The notes beneath the pieces were generated by a model. That model was not told the origin of the DNA and ran no database searches. It worked only from the letters and a program-made list of their open reading frames with translations. This document shows, piece after piece, positions 17,593-26,820 of a stretch of 64,000 nt of DNA. Both the position numbers and the translations under genes were made by a program. How positions within the stretch are numbered: position 1 is the first letter of the stretch; every line of letters starts with the position of its first letter. The stretch is from JAJFIE01 sp964344255 (GTDB lineage Bacteria > Pseudomonadota > Alphaproteobacteria > Rhodospirillales > Casp-alpha2): contig CAYFMQ010000003.1 of NCBI GenBank assembly GCA_964344255.1, forward strand, positions 1 through 64,000. The letters run 5' to 3'.

Positions 17593-18633
17593 TCACCAGA
17601 TTTTCTCGCTGGATTTACCGGTATTACGTTCAAGCGCCTTGAAAAAAAGCTCCCATTCCTGTTGCGGCAGGTGCCGTTGGGCGAGGAAATGATAGGTATC
17701 ATGAATGAGCTTCTCTGCTTCAGCAGAATGCTTGGGCTGTTGTGCTTCCCATCTATCGATCAATTCATGCCACGCCCAGAGCCTCTTGTGCAGAAGATCA
17801 CGCCGGTTCCGGATGAATTTTACGATCTGGGCTACATTCTGCAGGGCTTCCATGATCTTGTTAGCCCTTGTATCCAGTTCCTTGAATGTCTTATTAAAAT
17901 CATCTTTGGCGATATTGTAGAGCCTTTGGACCGCGATAATCGTATCAGACATGCTCATTTCCGAACTGTAGATTTTGGCCAGCTCTGTAAGCCGGGTATC
18001 CAGGACTGACAGGCGATTGTATTGAGCCCGAAGAGCCTCGATATAAGCCATTTCTTCTGCCAAACCGTTGACGATACTGACAACTTCTTCTCGCTGATCA
18101 CGACCAAGCCCCAATCTTTCTGCCGCTTCACCGAAGGCTTCATTGACCCTCGCTTTCATGGCCTCGTCATGCATGATCGTGTCGAGTTGGTCAGCATCGA
18201 TGTGCGCTTCATCGTTCCCGGCTATCCAGTGGACCAGCTGCGCTGATAACCTGGCCAAAGCCTTGGCCCTGTGTTCTTCGTTGATGTCCCAGCTAGCCTG
18301 GCCGGTCGTCATCTCGCTGGGCACAGGGTCACCGACGCCTATACCCTGAACATAATTCAGGGCTTCAGTGACGATATCGAGCATATAGGCGTCATCGGAA
18401 TCATCTTTCAGCTTCAGTTCGGAAATGATACCGGGAAATCTCAGATCGACGTTGCCCTGTTCAAGGGGGGTAACCATAACCGGTTCGTCGTCCCCTTCAC
18501 GGATACGGAAATGGGTTCCGGGAATTCTCAAGAAAAAAGGGTGATGAAAACTAACCGTATCAGGAATTAACCTCAAAGCAGCATGTTCTTCCTGATCATG
18601 ATGATCGGTCATTTCGTCAAGTGTTTCTGTCAT
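17593..18633 (-). CDS. large helical protein of unknown function
   Basis: 346 residues from the ATG at 18633 (a TTG two codons upstream is less likely). The N-terminal 110 residues are mixed, with a hydrophobic strand segment (TVSFHHPFFLRIPGTHFRI). From about 115 it is highly helical and charged, with likely coiled-coil stretches (LARLSAQLVHWIAG, FKELDTRANKIMEALQNVAQI) and many Trp near the C-terminus. There is no signal peptide or membrane span. No family is recognised. It stands alone between the aldolase and argE-like genes. Confidence 0.6.
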   Translation of the reverse strand: MTETLDEMTDHHDQEEHAALRLIPDTVSFHHPFFLRIPGTHFRIREGDDEPVMVTPLEQGNVDLRFPGIISELKLKDDSDDAYMLDIVTEALNYVQGIGVGDPVPSEMTTGQASWDINEEHRAKALARLSAQLVHWIAGNDEAHIDADQLDTIMHDEAMKARVNEAFGEAAERLGLGRDQREEVVSIVNGLAEEMAYIEALRAQYNRLSVLDTRLTELAKIYSSEMSMSDTIIAVQRLYNIAKDDFNKTFKELDTRANKIMEALQNVAQIVKFIRNRRDLLHKRLWAWHELIDRWEAQQPKHSAEAEKLIHDTYHFLAQRHLPQQEWELFFKALERNTGKSSEKIW

Positions 18634-18748
18634 CTGCAACTTCTTTACCCAAGAACCTATCTATCGTAACCGATTCCGCTAACTACGGGAACAGGATAAC
18701 CGTAGGAATACACGGATGTGAAGTCTGTGATGTAAAACACTATTCTTG

Positions 18749-19912
18749 TTAATGACTACAAATACGATCAGCCAGATTTTTCATGAACTGTTCACACTGG
18801 GATAATTGATCGCGGCTGACATATTCGTTCGGTTTGTGGGCCTGTTCGATGCTGCCGGGACCGCAGATAACTGTGGGAACGCCGACGCGTTCCCTGAACA
18901 ATCCGGCCTCGGTGGCGAAAGCGACCTTGATATGGTCATTTCGGCCGGCAAGGGATTTGACGAATGTAACGACCTCTTCATCCGGCGCCGTGTTCAGTCC
19001 TGGAGCATCCGTGACCTCAACTATATCAATTCCCGTATCGGGATGGACGGTCTGCATTCTGGGTTCCAGTTTCTCACGGGCGAATTTTTCGATCTCTTCG
19101 ATAATGCCGTCCGGATTGTGCTCCGCCAGATTGCGAAATTCGAAACTGATCTTGCATTCTTTGGGAACGATGTTGAGAGCCGTTCCTCCTTCTATCGTTC
19201 CCGTATGCACCGTCGTATGGGGAACGTCATAGGCGCCATCAAACGGCCCCTCCTTGGCGAAGCGGTCTGCCATAGAAGTCATGTAGGCGATCAGTTCAGC
19301 AGCATAGGCAATAGCATTGACGCCTTGCGGGGCCAGGCTGGAATGCGCTTCAAATCCCCTGAATGTGGCATCATAGCTACGCTTGCCTTTATGACCCAAT
19401 GAAACGTCCATGCTCGTTGGTTCGCCAACAATGCACATGGCCGGTTTAATCGGCATGTGCTTCATTTTCTCTATAAGTGAATGTACGCCTATGCATCCGA
19501 TTTCTTCATCATAGGAAAACGCCAGGTGTATTGGCGTGTTCAGGCCACGTTTCAGAAATTCCGGCACATAAGCCAGGCAGATCGCGATAAAGCCTTTCAT
19601 GTCGCAGGTGCCGCGTCCGTAAAACCGACCCTCTTTTTCCAGTAATTGCCAGGGATCGCTATCCCAGGCCTGGCCATCAACCGGCACAACATCCGTATGC
19701 CCGGAAAGCATGATGCCGGGTTTGTCGGTGGGGCCTAACGTTGCATAGAGATTGGCTTTGGAGCCGTCATCATTGGGAACAAGCAGGCTTTCAATGCCGT
19801 GATCCTCCAGATATGAACGAACAAAGTCGATCAGCGCCATGTTTGAGTTTCTGCTGGTCGTGTCAAACGCAATAAGCTTCTCAAACAGTGACAGACATTG
19901 CAGTTGCGACAT
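18749..19912 (-). CDS. argE: acetylornithine deacetylase-like M20 peptidase
   Basis: 387 residues from the ATG at 19912; the longer upstream frame lacks family similarity. The M20 features are LSGHTDVVPVDG (metal His/Asp), GRGTCDMKGF, FSYDEEIGCIGV (catalytic/metal Glu pair), VGEPTSM and a dimerisation domain in the middle. Length and order match ArgE, which hydrolyses N2-acetylornithine to ornithine. As it lies divergently beside a polyamine/opine-type ABC transporter, it may instead hydrolyse another N-acyl amino acid. The ArgE call is the best by similarity. Confidence 0.82.
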   Translation of the reverse strand: MSQLQCLSLFEKLIAFDTTSRNSNMALIDFVRSYLEDHGIESLLVPNDDGSKANLYATLGPTDKPGIMLSGHTDVVPVDGQAWDSDPWQLLEKEGRFYGRGTCDMKGFIAICLAYVPEFLKRGLNTPIHLAFSYDEEIGCIGVHSLIEKMKHMPIKPAMCIVGEPTSMDVSLGHKGKRSYDATFRGFEAHSSLAPQGVNAIAYAAELIAYMTSMADRFAKEGPFDGAYDVPHTTVHTGTIEGGTALNIVPKECKISFEFRNLAEHNPDGIIEEIEKFAREKLEPRMQTVHPDTGIDIVEVTDAPGLNTAPDEEVVTFVKSLAGRNDHIKVAFATEAGLFRERVGVPTVICGPGSIEQAHKPNEYVSRDQLSQCEQFMKNLADRICSH

Positions 19913-20289
19913 TATGTATGGCTCCGGGTTTGGTTCTGAATGGTTTAGTAAAGAACATGGTCTGGCATTGCTGGCAAGTGGCTGATCTGTCTTGTCGGTT
20001 AATCCCTTGATTTCGTCGAACCTGACAAGCCATATGTCGGATAGGGGATATTTATTGTAAATCCTCGCTCCTAACATAATGTCTATAAAACAAGGACGTT
20101 CGAATTATATGCTTCCAAATCATTAGGAATATGTACCTGTTTGTCATATTTGGGATATGTGTGTTAACGTCCTTTCAATATTGGGGAAACATAGGGCTTC
20201 GGGAGTGAGCAAAATTTCACTTAAAAAGAAAAGCCTGCATGAAACGGAACAGCCAAAGAAGCGGTTCCTAGAAAACACAAGGGAGACTC
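19913..20289. promoter_or_regulatory. divergent intergenic region between argE-like gene and ABC operon
   Basis: About 377 bases hold no convincing gene (a 62-codon frame at 20157 overlaps the ABC gene and is not supported). A short dyad CATAT-TTGGG-ATATG lies at 20145-20159, about 130 bases before the ABC start codon. Just before that codon, GGGAG provides the ribosome site. Promoters for both directions must lie here; I could not pick confident -35/-10 boxes. Confidence 0.4.
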
Positions 20290-21393
20290 ATGTCGGAGAG
20301 CAACGATCCGTTAGTACGGTTTATCGAGGTTCAGAAGAGCTATGATGGCGAGACACTCGTCGTAAAAAATCTCAATCTTGATATCGAGCGGGGCGAGTTT
20401 GTTACAATGCTCGGGCCCTCAGGTTCCGGAAAAACAACGTGCCTGATGATGCTGGCCGGGTTTGAGCCCGCAACGCATGGTGAAATTACGTTGGATGGTA
20501 ATCCCATCAACAATGTCGCGCCCCACAAGCGTGGCATCGGCATGGTGTTTCAGAATTATGCCCTTTTTCCACACATGACAGTTTCGGAAAATCTGGCCTT
20601 CCCGCTGGAGGTCCGCAAAATGGGCAAGGCCGAGATCCAAGAACGCGTTCAGAAGACACTGGACATGGTTCATCTCGGTTCATTCGGTGATCGCCGACCG
20701 GCTCAGTTATCAGGTGGTCAACAGCAGCGTGTGGCCGTGGCCCGGGCGCTGGTTTTTGATCCGAAACTGGTTTTGATGGACGAGCCGCTTGGCGCCCTGG
20801 ATAAGCAGCTGCGTGAAAGCATGCAGTATGAAATCAAGCATATTCACGAGAATCTTGGCGTTACAGTTGTCTACGTGACGCACGATCAGTCGGAAGCACT
20901 GACCATGTCGAACCGCATTGCCGTGTTTGATGACGGTATCGTTCAGCAACTGGCGGCGCCTGATATACTTTATGAAAAACCTGAGAACGCGTTTGTGGCG
21001 CAGTTCATTGGAGAGAACAACAAACTCCAGGGTGTCGTCAAAGGACTTGATGGGGATACGGCAACCGTTGAACTCGACAGTGGCGAAATGGTGAAAGCCT
21101 TGCCGGTAAACGTTGCCGGTGTGGGCGAGAGATCAACCATGTCACTCCGGCCAGAACGTGTTCAGATCGCAACAGGGCTTGAAAATTGCCCCAATGTGTT
21201 CGATGCGAAGGTTGAGGAACTGATTTATCTTGGGGATCATATCCGGACCCGGGTGAATGTTTGCGGACATGACGATTTCATCGTCAAGGTTCCCAATTCC
21301 TCAGACCATGCAGCGCTTAAAGAAGGCGAAACAGTCAAGGTTGGTTGGATGACTGACGATTGTCGCGCTCTTGACGTTTACAAGGGCATCTAA
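20290..21393 (+). CDS. ABC transporter ATP-binding protein, PotA family
   Basis: A 367-residue ATPase with Walker A GPSGSGKT at 42-49, signature LSGGQQQRVAVARAL near 138-152, and Walker B LVLMDEPLGALD followed by the VTHDQSEAL switch His. The C-terminal 120 residues form a TOBE (OB-fold) regulatory domain (NKLQGVVKGL, MSLRPERVQI). This is typical of polyamine/opine/phosphonate-type importers. It is the first gene of an operon with a binding protein and two permeases. The substrate is not predictable from the ATPase. Confidence 0.93.
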   Translation: MSESNDPLVRFIEVQKSYDGETLVVKNLNLDIERGEFVTMLGPSGSGKTTCLMMLAGFEPATHGEITLDGNPINNVAPHKRGIGMVFQNYALFPHMTVSENLAFPLEVRKMGKAEIQERVQKTLDMVHLGSFGDRRPAQLSGGQQQRVAVARALVFDPKLVLMDEPLGALDKQLRESMQYEIKHIHENLGVTVVYVTHDQSEALTMSNRIAVFDDGIVQQLAAPDILYEKPENAFVAQFIGENNKLQGVVKGLDGDTATVELDSGEMVKALPVNVAGVGERSTMSLRPERVQIATGLENCPNVFDAKVEELIYLGDHIRTRVNVCGHDDFIVKVPNSSDHAALKEGETVKVGWMTDDCRALDVYKGI

Positions 21394-21562
21394 TCCGGGC
21401 GAATGCAGGTGTGAAATAATAATGACACCGGCGTTGTGACAGGAATTGCCATCTGGATATCATGGGTCGCCCCTCATAATTGATGGCTTTAAACGTCGCC
21501 TCCGGGCGGCAACTTAAGAAATGTGCTGGCATCGTGCCAGTGCTATCAGGGAGAAAAGTAGT

Positions 21563-22666
21563 ATGAAATCTATCATCAAACTTACCCTAGCGGCAGGGGC
21601 TTTGGCCTTTACCGCAGGTATTGCCGCTGAGGCAAAAGCCGATATTACCGTTACCTCATGGGGCGGTGCATATACGGCGAGCCAGCAGAAAGCCTATGGT
21701 GAAAGCTGGGAAGCCAAGACCGGTAAGAAAATTCACTGGGAGAACTACAACGGTGGCCTGGGTGAAGTCCGCGCTATGGTTGAAGCCGGTAACGCAACCT
21801 GGGATATCGTCGACGTTCTGCCGGATCAGATCCGCACCGGTTGCGATGAAGGTCTCTTTGTCAAGATCCCCAGCGACAAGTTCATCACCATGGACGGTGT
21901 TTCCTTTGACGATGACATGATGGTTCCCCGTCCGAACGAATGCGCCGTGCCGCAGATCTGGTGGTCCTATGTTCCCTTCTATCAGGAAGGCACCTATTCG
22001 GGTGAACAGCCTGACTCCATGGCTGATTTCTTCGATGTAGAGAAATTCCCCGGCAAGCGTGGCATCCACACCTGGGCCAACGCTCTGATCGAAATGGCTC
22101 TGTATGCTGATGGCGTTGCCATTGCTGATCTTTATGACGTCATGGACACACCGGAAGGTATCGACCGGGCTTTCGCCAAGCTTGATACCATCAAGGACCA
22201 TGTCGTGTTCTGGTCATCCGGCGCCAAGCCGCTGGAACTGGTTTCCTCCGGTGAGGTTGCCATGTCTCTGGCCTATAACGGTCGTATCGGTGCGGCTATC
22301 CTTTCCGAAGGCGCCANNNNNNNNNNGTTCGTTCCCATGTGGGACGGCCAGGTTCTTGAAGAAGAATGGCTTGCTGTCATCAAGGGCTCCAAGAACCTTG
22401 AAGAGGCCATTGACTTCGCCATTCACGCTTCTGCTCCTGAGCAGCAGGCTGGCCAGGCCAAATGGATCAACTATGGTCCCATGCGGCATTCCGGTCTGAA
22501 GATCATCGCCGCCAATGAGCCCTGGTTCAATACCGGCGCCACCATCATGGAGCACATGCCGAACCGCGAGGAGCTCATGCCGAACTCCATTATCGCCAAC
22601 CCCGACTGGTGGGCGGATAACGGTTCCGAGATTTCCGAGCGTTTCACTGCGTGGATGGCTCAGTAA
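21563..22666 (+). CDS. PotD/PotF-type periplasmic substrate-binding protein (contains assembly gap)
   Basis: The protein starts at the ATG at 21563 with a clear Sec signal peptide (MKSIIKLTLAAGALAF..., cleavage after AEAKA). The mature part begins DITVTSWGGAYTASQ, the usual start of PotD/PotF/DUF-SBP family 6-type proteins. Ten N at 22317-22326 interrupt codons near residue 252. The frame is the same on both sides only if the gap is really ten bases, so a few residues are unknown. An internal repeat-rich or hard-to-sequence segment there is possible. Codons look highly expressed (AAG, GAA, GGC preference). The ligand is unknown; polyamine- or betaine-like compounds are candidates. Confidence 0.9.
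   Translation: MKSIIKLTLAAGALAFTAGIAAEAKADITVTSWGGAYTASQQKAYGESWEAKTGKKIHWENYNGGLGEVRAMVEAGNATWDIVDVLPDQIRTGCDEGLFVKIPSDKFITMDGVSFDDDMMVPRPNECAVPQIWWSYVPFYQEGTYSGEQPDSMADFFDVEKFPGKRGIHTWANALIEMALYADGVAIADLYDVMDTPEGIDRAFAKLDTIKDHVVFWSSGAKPLELVSSGEVAMSLAYNGRIGAAILSEGAXXXXFVPMWDGQVLEEEWLAVIKGSKNLEEAIDFAIHASAPEQQAGQAKWINYGPMRHSGLKIIAANEPWFNTGATIMEHMPNREELMPNSIIANPDWWADNGSEISERFTAWMAQ
22317..22326. other. assembly gap (10 N)
   Basis: A run of ten N inside the substrate-binding protein gene. Both flanks clearly belong to the same gene product, so the join is credible, but the true length is unknown. Confidence 0.95.
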
Positions 22667-22777
22667 TCTGATTACCTGACACGGTTATCGGGCCGGGTGT
22701 TAATCATCCGGCCCGGTTCCCGAACCGACGAAGACTGCATTAAGACATTTATACTTTGGGTATGGGGCACGAAAGTT

Positions 22778-24034
22778 ATGGCAACTGCAGGAACATCAGA
22801 ACAAATTCTGACAGCAGACGGTACGCCGCTTAAAGACAGTCTGCGAAAGTCGTTGGTCCGGAGCAAACTGCACGCCTCCGGTCTTGTCCTGCCCGCATTC
22901 CTTTTTTTGGTTATTATTTTTATCGTGCCCATCGGGCAGTTGTTGACCAGAAGTGTCGATGACCAATTGGTCAATGAATTCCTGCCCAGAACCTTCGCCC
23001 TTTATGAACAGTGGGACCAACAGGACCTTCCCGGCGAAGAAATGTACGAAGCCATGTTTCTGGATATTACGGAAGCAGAAGGCAACCTGCTGGGGCGCGC
23101 CACGATCCGGATGAATTATGAAGTCTCCGGTTGGCGGAGCCTGGTCAAGAAATCCAAACGTGAATTCAAGAAGATCAAGGAAGGCCCCTATAAGGAGGCC
23201 ATGATCAAGGTTCATAAACGCTGGGGGCAGATGAAATACTGGTTGTCCCTAGGCGCCATGGTCGATGAGACCACCTTGGGATATTACTTGAACGCCATTG
23301 ATCTTCGTTATGACGGTCATAAGAACGTTATTGAGCAGCCGGAAAACAGACAGGTTTACAACCTTCTTTGGTGGCGGACTTTTGTCGTCAGTCTGCTTGT
23401 AACCTTTTTCTGTGTCATTCTTGGATATCCGGTCGCCTACCTGCTGGCGACCCTGCCGCTTCGTTATTCCAACCTTTTGATGATCTGCGTGCTGATGCCG
23501 TTCTGGACATCTCTGCTGGTGCGGATTGTCGCCTGGATGATCATGTTGCAGCAGGAAGGCGTCGTGAACGATTTTCTTGTCTGGACGCATATCCTCGGCG
23601 ACGAGAATCGATTACCGATGATGTATAACTTTACCGGCACCATTATCGTGATGACGCAAATTCTACTCCCATTCATGATCCTGCCTATGTACAGCGTCAT
23701 GAAGGGAATTTCGCCCAACTATATGAAGGCGGCGCAGAATCTGGGTGCGGCGCCGTCACTGGCCTTTATCAGGGTCTATATTCCGCAATCTCTTCCGGGT
23801 GTTGGTGCCGGCGTTATCCTCGTCTTCATTGTCGCCATCGGTTACTACATCACGCCGGAACTTGTGGGTGGTAAGGATGGCCGGCTGATCGGTAACATGG
23901 TTGCCTATCATATGCAGCAGTCCCTGAACTGGGGCTTGGCGGCCGCTATGGGGGTTATCCTGTTGGCTGGAATTCTGATTTTGTACTGGGTCTATGACAA
24001 GTTGACCGGGTCCGCAGCGATTAAAATGGGGTAA
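22778..24034 (+). CDS. ABC transporter permease, PotB-like, with a long N-terminal insert
   Basis: 418 residues from the ATG at 22778. A first membrane helix (LVLPAFLFLVIIFIVPIGQLL) is followed by a hydrophilic segment of roughly 150 residues rich in Lys/Arg/Glu, and then five or so further helices. The inner-membrane EAA loop is visible as AAPSLAFIRVYIPQSLPG. Ordinary PotB proteins are about 280-320 residues, so the insert after helix 1 is unusual; by topology it should face the periplasm. It pairs with the next permease, whose start lies seven bases after this stop. Confidence 0.88.
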   Translation: MATAGTSEQILTADGTPLKDSLRKSLVRSKLHASGLVLPAFLFLVIIFIVPIGQLLTRSVDDQLVNEFLPRTFALYEQWDQQDLPGEEMYEAMFLDITEAEGNLLGRATIRMNYEVSGWRSLVKKSKREFKKIKEGPYKEAMIKVHKRWGQMKYWLSLGAMVDETTLGYYLNAIDLRYDGHKNVIEQPENRQVYNLLWWRTFVVSLLVTFFCVILGYPVAYLLATLPLRYSNLLMICVLMPFWTSLLVRIVAWMIMLQQEGVVNDFLVWTHILGDENRLPMMYNFTGTIIVMTQILLPFMILPMYSVMKGISPNYMKAAQNLGAAPSLAFIRVYIPQSLPGVGAGVILVFIVAIGYYITPELVGGKDGRLIGNMVAYHMQQSLNWGLAAAMGVILLAGILILYWVYDKLTGSAAIKMG

Positions 24035-24040
24035 TGGAAA

Positions 24041-24925
24041 ATGGCGCTTCCTGCATATAAAACACCATTCCAGAGACTGGGGCATTACAGCTATCTGGCA
24101 TTCAGTGCCTTTGTGTTGTTTTTCCTTGTTGCTCCGCTGATCGTCGTGATCCCGCTTTCCTTCACGTCCAGTGCGTTCCTGAACTTTACCTCGGAAATGC
24201 TGGCACTTGATCCGGAAGCTTTTTCGCTACGCTGGTACAAGATCATGATAGGGGATTGCTCTGATCCGGGAATTACAACCGTTTGTAGTGATAAATGGAA
24301 AGATGGAGCCAAGAACAGCCTGTTTATTGCCGTGTTCGCAACATTCTTTTCCGTTGTTCTTGGCACACTGGCAGCCTTGGGGTTGTCACGTCCGTCAATG
24401 CCCTATCGCAAGGCGCTGATGGCATTGATGATTTCACCTATGATCGTTCCGCTGATCATTACGGCTTCCGGTATGTTCCTGTTCTTCTCCAACCTTGGAC
24501 TGATCGGAACATATGCCGGCTTGATTATGGCCCATACAATTCTTGGCATTCCGTTTGTCGTTATTACCGTAACGGCAACGTTGGTTGGTTTCGATCACAG
24601 CCTGATGCGGGCCGCTGCCAGTCTGGGCGGCACACCAACACGTAACTTCTTCCAGGTCATGATGCCGTTGATCTTGCCGGGTGTCATATCCGGGGGGCTT
24701 TTTGCTTTCATTACGTCATTCGATGAAGTCGTGGTCATGCTGTTTATCGGTGGCCCCGAAACCACGACACTGCCGAAACAGATGTGGGCCGGTATTCGTC
24801 AGGAAATCAGCCCGACGATCCTGTCCGTGGCGACGATCCTGGTTATCTTGTCGATTATTCTGTTGACGACGGTGGAAATGCTGCGCCGGCGAACTGAACG
24901 TATTCGCGGAATGACGCCACAATAA
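24041..24925 (+). CDS. ABC transporter permease, PotC-like
   Basis: A 294-residue permease with six predicted helices (first YLAFSAFVLFFLVAPLIVVI). The EAA motif is AASLGGTPTRNFFQVMMPLI and is followed by SFDEVVVMLFIGGPETTTLP, characteristic of PotC-type subunits. It forms the translocation pore with the preceding permease. A short Cys-containing segment (GDCSDPGITTVCSDKW, two Cys) lies in the first periplasmic loop and could form a disulfide. Confidence 0.9.
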   Translation: MALPAYKTPFQRLGHYSYLAFSAFVLFFLVAPLIVVIPLSFTSSAFLNFTSEMLALDPEAFSLRWYKIMIGDCSDPGITTVCSDKWKDGAKNSLFIAVFATFFSVVLGTLAALGLSRPSMPYRKALMALMISPMIVPLIITASGMFLFFSNLGLIGTYAGLIMAHTILGIPFVVITVTATLVGFDHSLMRAAASLGGTPTRNFFQVMMPLILPGVISGGLFAFITSFDEVVVMLFIGGPETTTLPKQMWAGIRQEISPTILSVATILVILSIILLTTVEMLRRRTERIRGMTPQ

Positions 24926-24991
24926 GTAGTCCGCAATCACCTGTCATGTAACACGCCGATGCCACTTTCAAGATGACGTAAGGCACCGGGT

Positions 24992-25927
24992 ATGCGGTTC
25001 AACGCGCTTTATATCTTCCTTGGTATCGTGTTCGGCGTTCCCCTTACCTTTGCATTGGTCATCGAAGGCGTGGATTTCTATCAGGAACTCACATGGGAGC
25101 CGCCACCCTGGCCGCCATCGACCGAGCGTATTCAGCATCCCCATCATAAACGATGGGGCGAGGCGGCGCTGAACCGCTACAATACGTTTACCCCCGGTCA
25201 GCAGGACGCCATGCGACAGGCGATTAGCAACGTCATCGAACCGCTGAACACATGGATTAGGGAGGTCGATCAGGAAAATTTCGACCTACTTTGTTTGGGC
25301 GAGAACCACGACGATTACATCCGCCGGTTCGCCGCTGAGCATGTATTCAAAATTTTGGAGTTCGATGTTCTGTTGCTTGAGGCGAACCAGGATGAAGTTG
25401 AAGACATTCTTGAGCAAGTGAGGGATGGTGATGACAGAATAGAACTTCTCGGGGCCGATCTTGGGCCTGTCATGCGCGCCGTACTCGCACGTAATCCGGA
25501 TATCGTCGTCTATGGCATCGAGGAAACGGAAAGGCAAAAGAAGGCAAGGCAAAAAACGCTGGAAGGGGGGAGAGAAACAAGCATAGAGAACAACTTCAGA
25601 AGTCTTTACGTAGCTGGCAGGAAACACCTTATCCTCTATGGTGCGTTCCATTGTTCAAACACCTGGAACTGGCTTTACTACAGGATCAAACAGAAGCCGG
25701 GGAAACTGGAAGACGCCAAGACCCGAAGTATACGCCTAAACAGGGAACATATCGAAGGTCCCATCGAATCATTTGTATTTTTCCTCGATGAAATCGATGC
25801 AGCGCCAAGGCACCATTTTGTCATCACGGAAAATTCGGCCCTGCCGGGAGAGATCAAGGAGTGGTTCCCGTTCTTTCAGGCCAATGAGCTGGGAATTTCG
25901 GAATCAATGATCGTGTTCCGACCCTGA
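24992..25927 (+). CDS. membrane-anchored EreA/ChaN/TIKI-like protein of unknown function
   Basis: A 311-residue protein with an N-terminal membrane anchor (ALYIFLGIVFGVPLTFALVI, residues 5-24). The rest is soluble, probably on the periplasmic side. GENHDD at 103-108, LLLEANQDE near 127 and YGAFHCSN near 216 match the layout of the EreA/ChaN/TIKI superfamily (a GExH motif, an acidic strand end, and a distant GxxH). Those enzymes cleave esters or peptides or bind haem. It lies 66 bases after the permease gene on the same strand and may belong to the transporter operon. The superfamily link is by eye and the function is not known. Confidence 0.6.
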   Translation: MRFNALYIFLGIVFGVPLTFALVIEGVDFYQELTWEPPPWPPSTERIQHPHHKRWGEAALNRYNTFTPGQQDAMRQAISNVIEPLNTWIREVDQENFDLLCLGENHDDYIRRFAAEHVFKILEFDVLLLEANQDEVEDILEQVRDGDDRIELLGADLGPVMRAVLARNPDIVVYGIEETERQKKARQKTLEGGRETSIENNFRSLYVAGRKHLILYGAFHCSNTWNWLYYRIKQKPGKLEDAKTRSIRLNREHIEGPIESFVFFLDEIDAAPRHHFVITENSALPGEIKEWFPFFQANELGISESMIVFRP

Positions 25928-25963
25928 TAAGTCAGAACGATCCGGCTTAAATTCTTCTAGGCT

Positions 25964-26743
25964 CTATAGCGTCAACAAGCGTCCAAAACCTGGGATGGGT
26001 TTATCGTAGCCGGCAAGCCTCAGTGATTGCCAAAGCATGGCCTGATTGCTGGTGACGACGGGCAGTCCTATTTCCTGTTCAATGGCCTCGATGTCATCGG
26101 CAATAACCAGCGCCGTGCAGGAAATGAACAGGGCCTGGGTATCATCCGTGATGACGTCGATCGCTGCGCGGGCGATATCTTCACCTGGAATAGAAGCGAT
26201 ATCCTTATCAGCTGTCAGACCAAATCCCGTCATGCCGGTGATCTCAAAACCTTCATTTTTCAGATACGTTTCTATGGAGACATTGATCTCATTCGAATAG
26301 GGCGTCACAACGCCGATTTTCGTGGCGCCAAGGCGATTAAAAGCTTCGGAGGCGCCCGTTATCGGGGTTGAACAAGGCATGTCCGGATGCGCCGCCCTGA
26401 TCCGCATGGCGACATTGTCATATCCGATCTGAACCGTTCCGGAAGTGCAGCTATAGGCAATCACATCCAGATCGAGTTTCGGATCAAGCAGTTTGGCGGC
26501 GTCCGTCATACCCGCAGCCATCGCCTGCAGGCCTTCAGGTGTACAGTTTGAAGCATAGGAGATGCGCGAGACATAAAGAGCTATGTCGTCATCCGGGATC
26601 ATGTGCCGCCATTCAGGTTCCGACGCCGGATCGGTCGCAAGGGCGATCAGGCCGAGCCGTGCATTCCTGCCTGGGACGGGTTTGGGTGTGAAAGTTTGAT
26701 AAGGCTGTTCCGATTGTGACGTAGCTGGTTGTGCCTGTGACAT
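25964..26743 (-). CDS. Asp/Glu racemase-superfamily protein, maleate isomerase-like (copy 2)
   Basis: 259 residues from the ATG at 26743, preferred over a GTG four codons upstream because AAGGGGTGAG sits just before it. The fold is that of maleate isomerase/arylmalonate decarboxylase. A first-half Cys lies in VIAYSCTSGTVQIGYD and a second-half Cys in ALFISCTALVIADDIE, so both catalytic cysteines expected of the superfamily are present, unlike copy 1 at 5340. The PITGASEAFNRLGATKIGVVTPY segment is typical. It probably isomerises or decarboxylates a dicarboxylate. It sits downstream of the regulator at 26821-27834 on the same strand. Confidence 0.78.
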   Translation of the reverse strand: MSQAQPATSQSEQPYQTFTPKPVPGRNARLGLIALATDPASEPEWRHMIPDDDIALYVSRISYASNCTPEGLQAMAAGMTDAAKLLDPKLDLDVIAYSCTSGTVQIGYDNVAMRIRAAHPDMPCSTPITGASEAFNRLGATKIGVVTPYSNEINVSIETYLKNEGFEITGMTGFGLTADKDIASIPGEDIARAAIDVITDDTQALFISCTALVIADDIEAIEQEIGLPVVTSNQAMLWQSLRLAGYDKPIPGFGRLLTL

Positions 26744-26820
26744 TGGACGTCTCACCCCTTTATGACCAATACAGAGCCTTATTCATGGCAGACAATGCTT
26801 ATTTTGAATAGATAAAATCG

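Noticed and set aside
20157..20345. 62-codon frame before the ABC operon
   Set aside because: Overlaps the ATPase gene in another frame and shows no codon or motif support.
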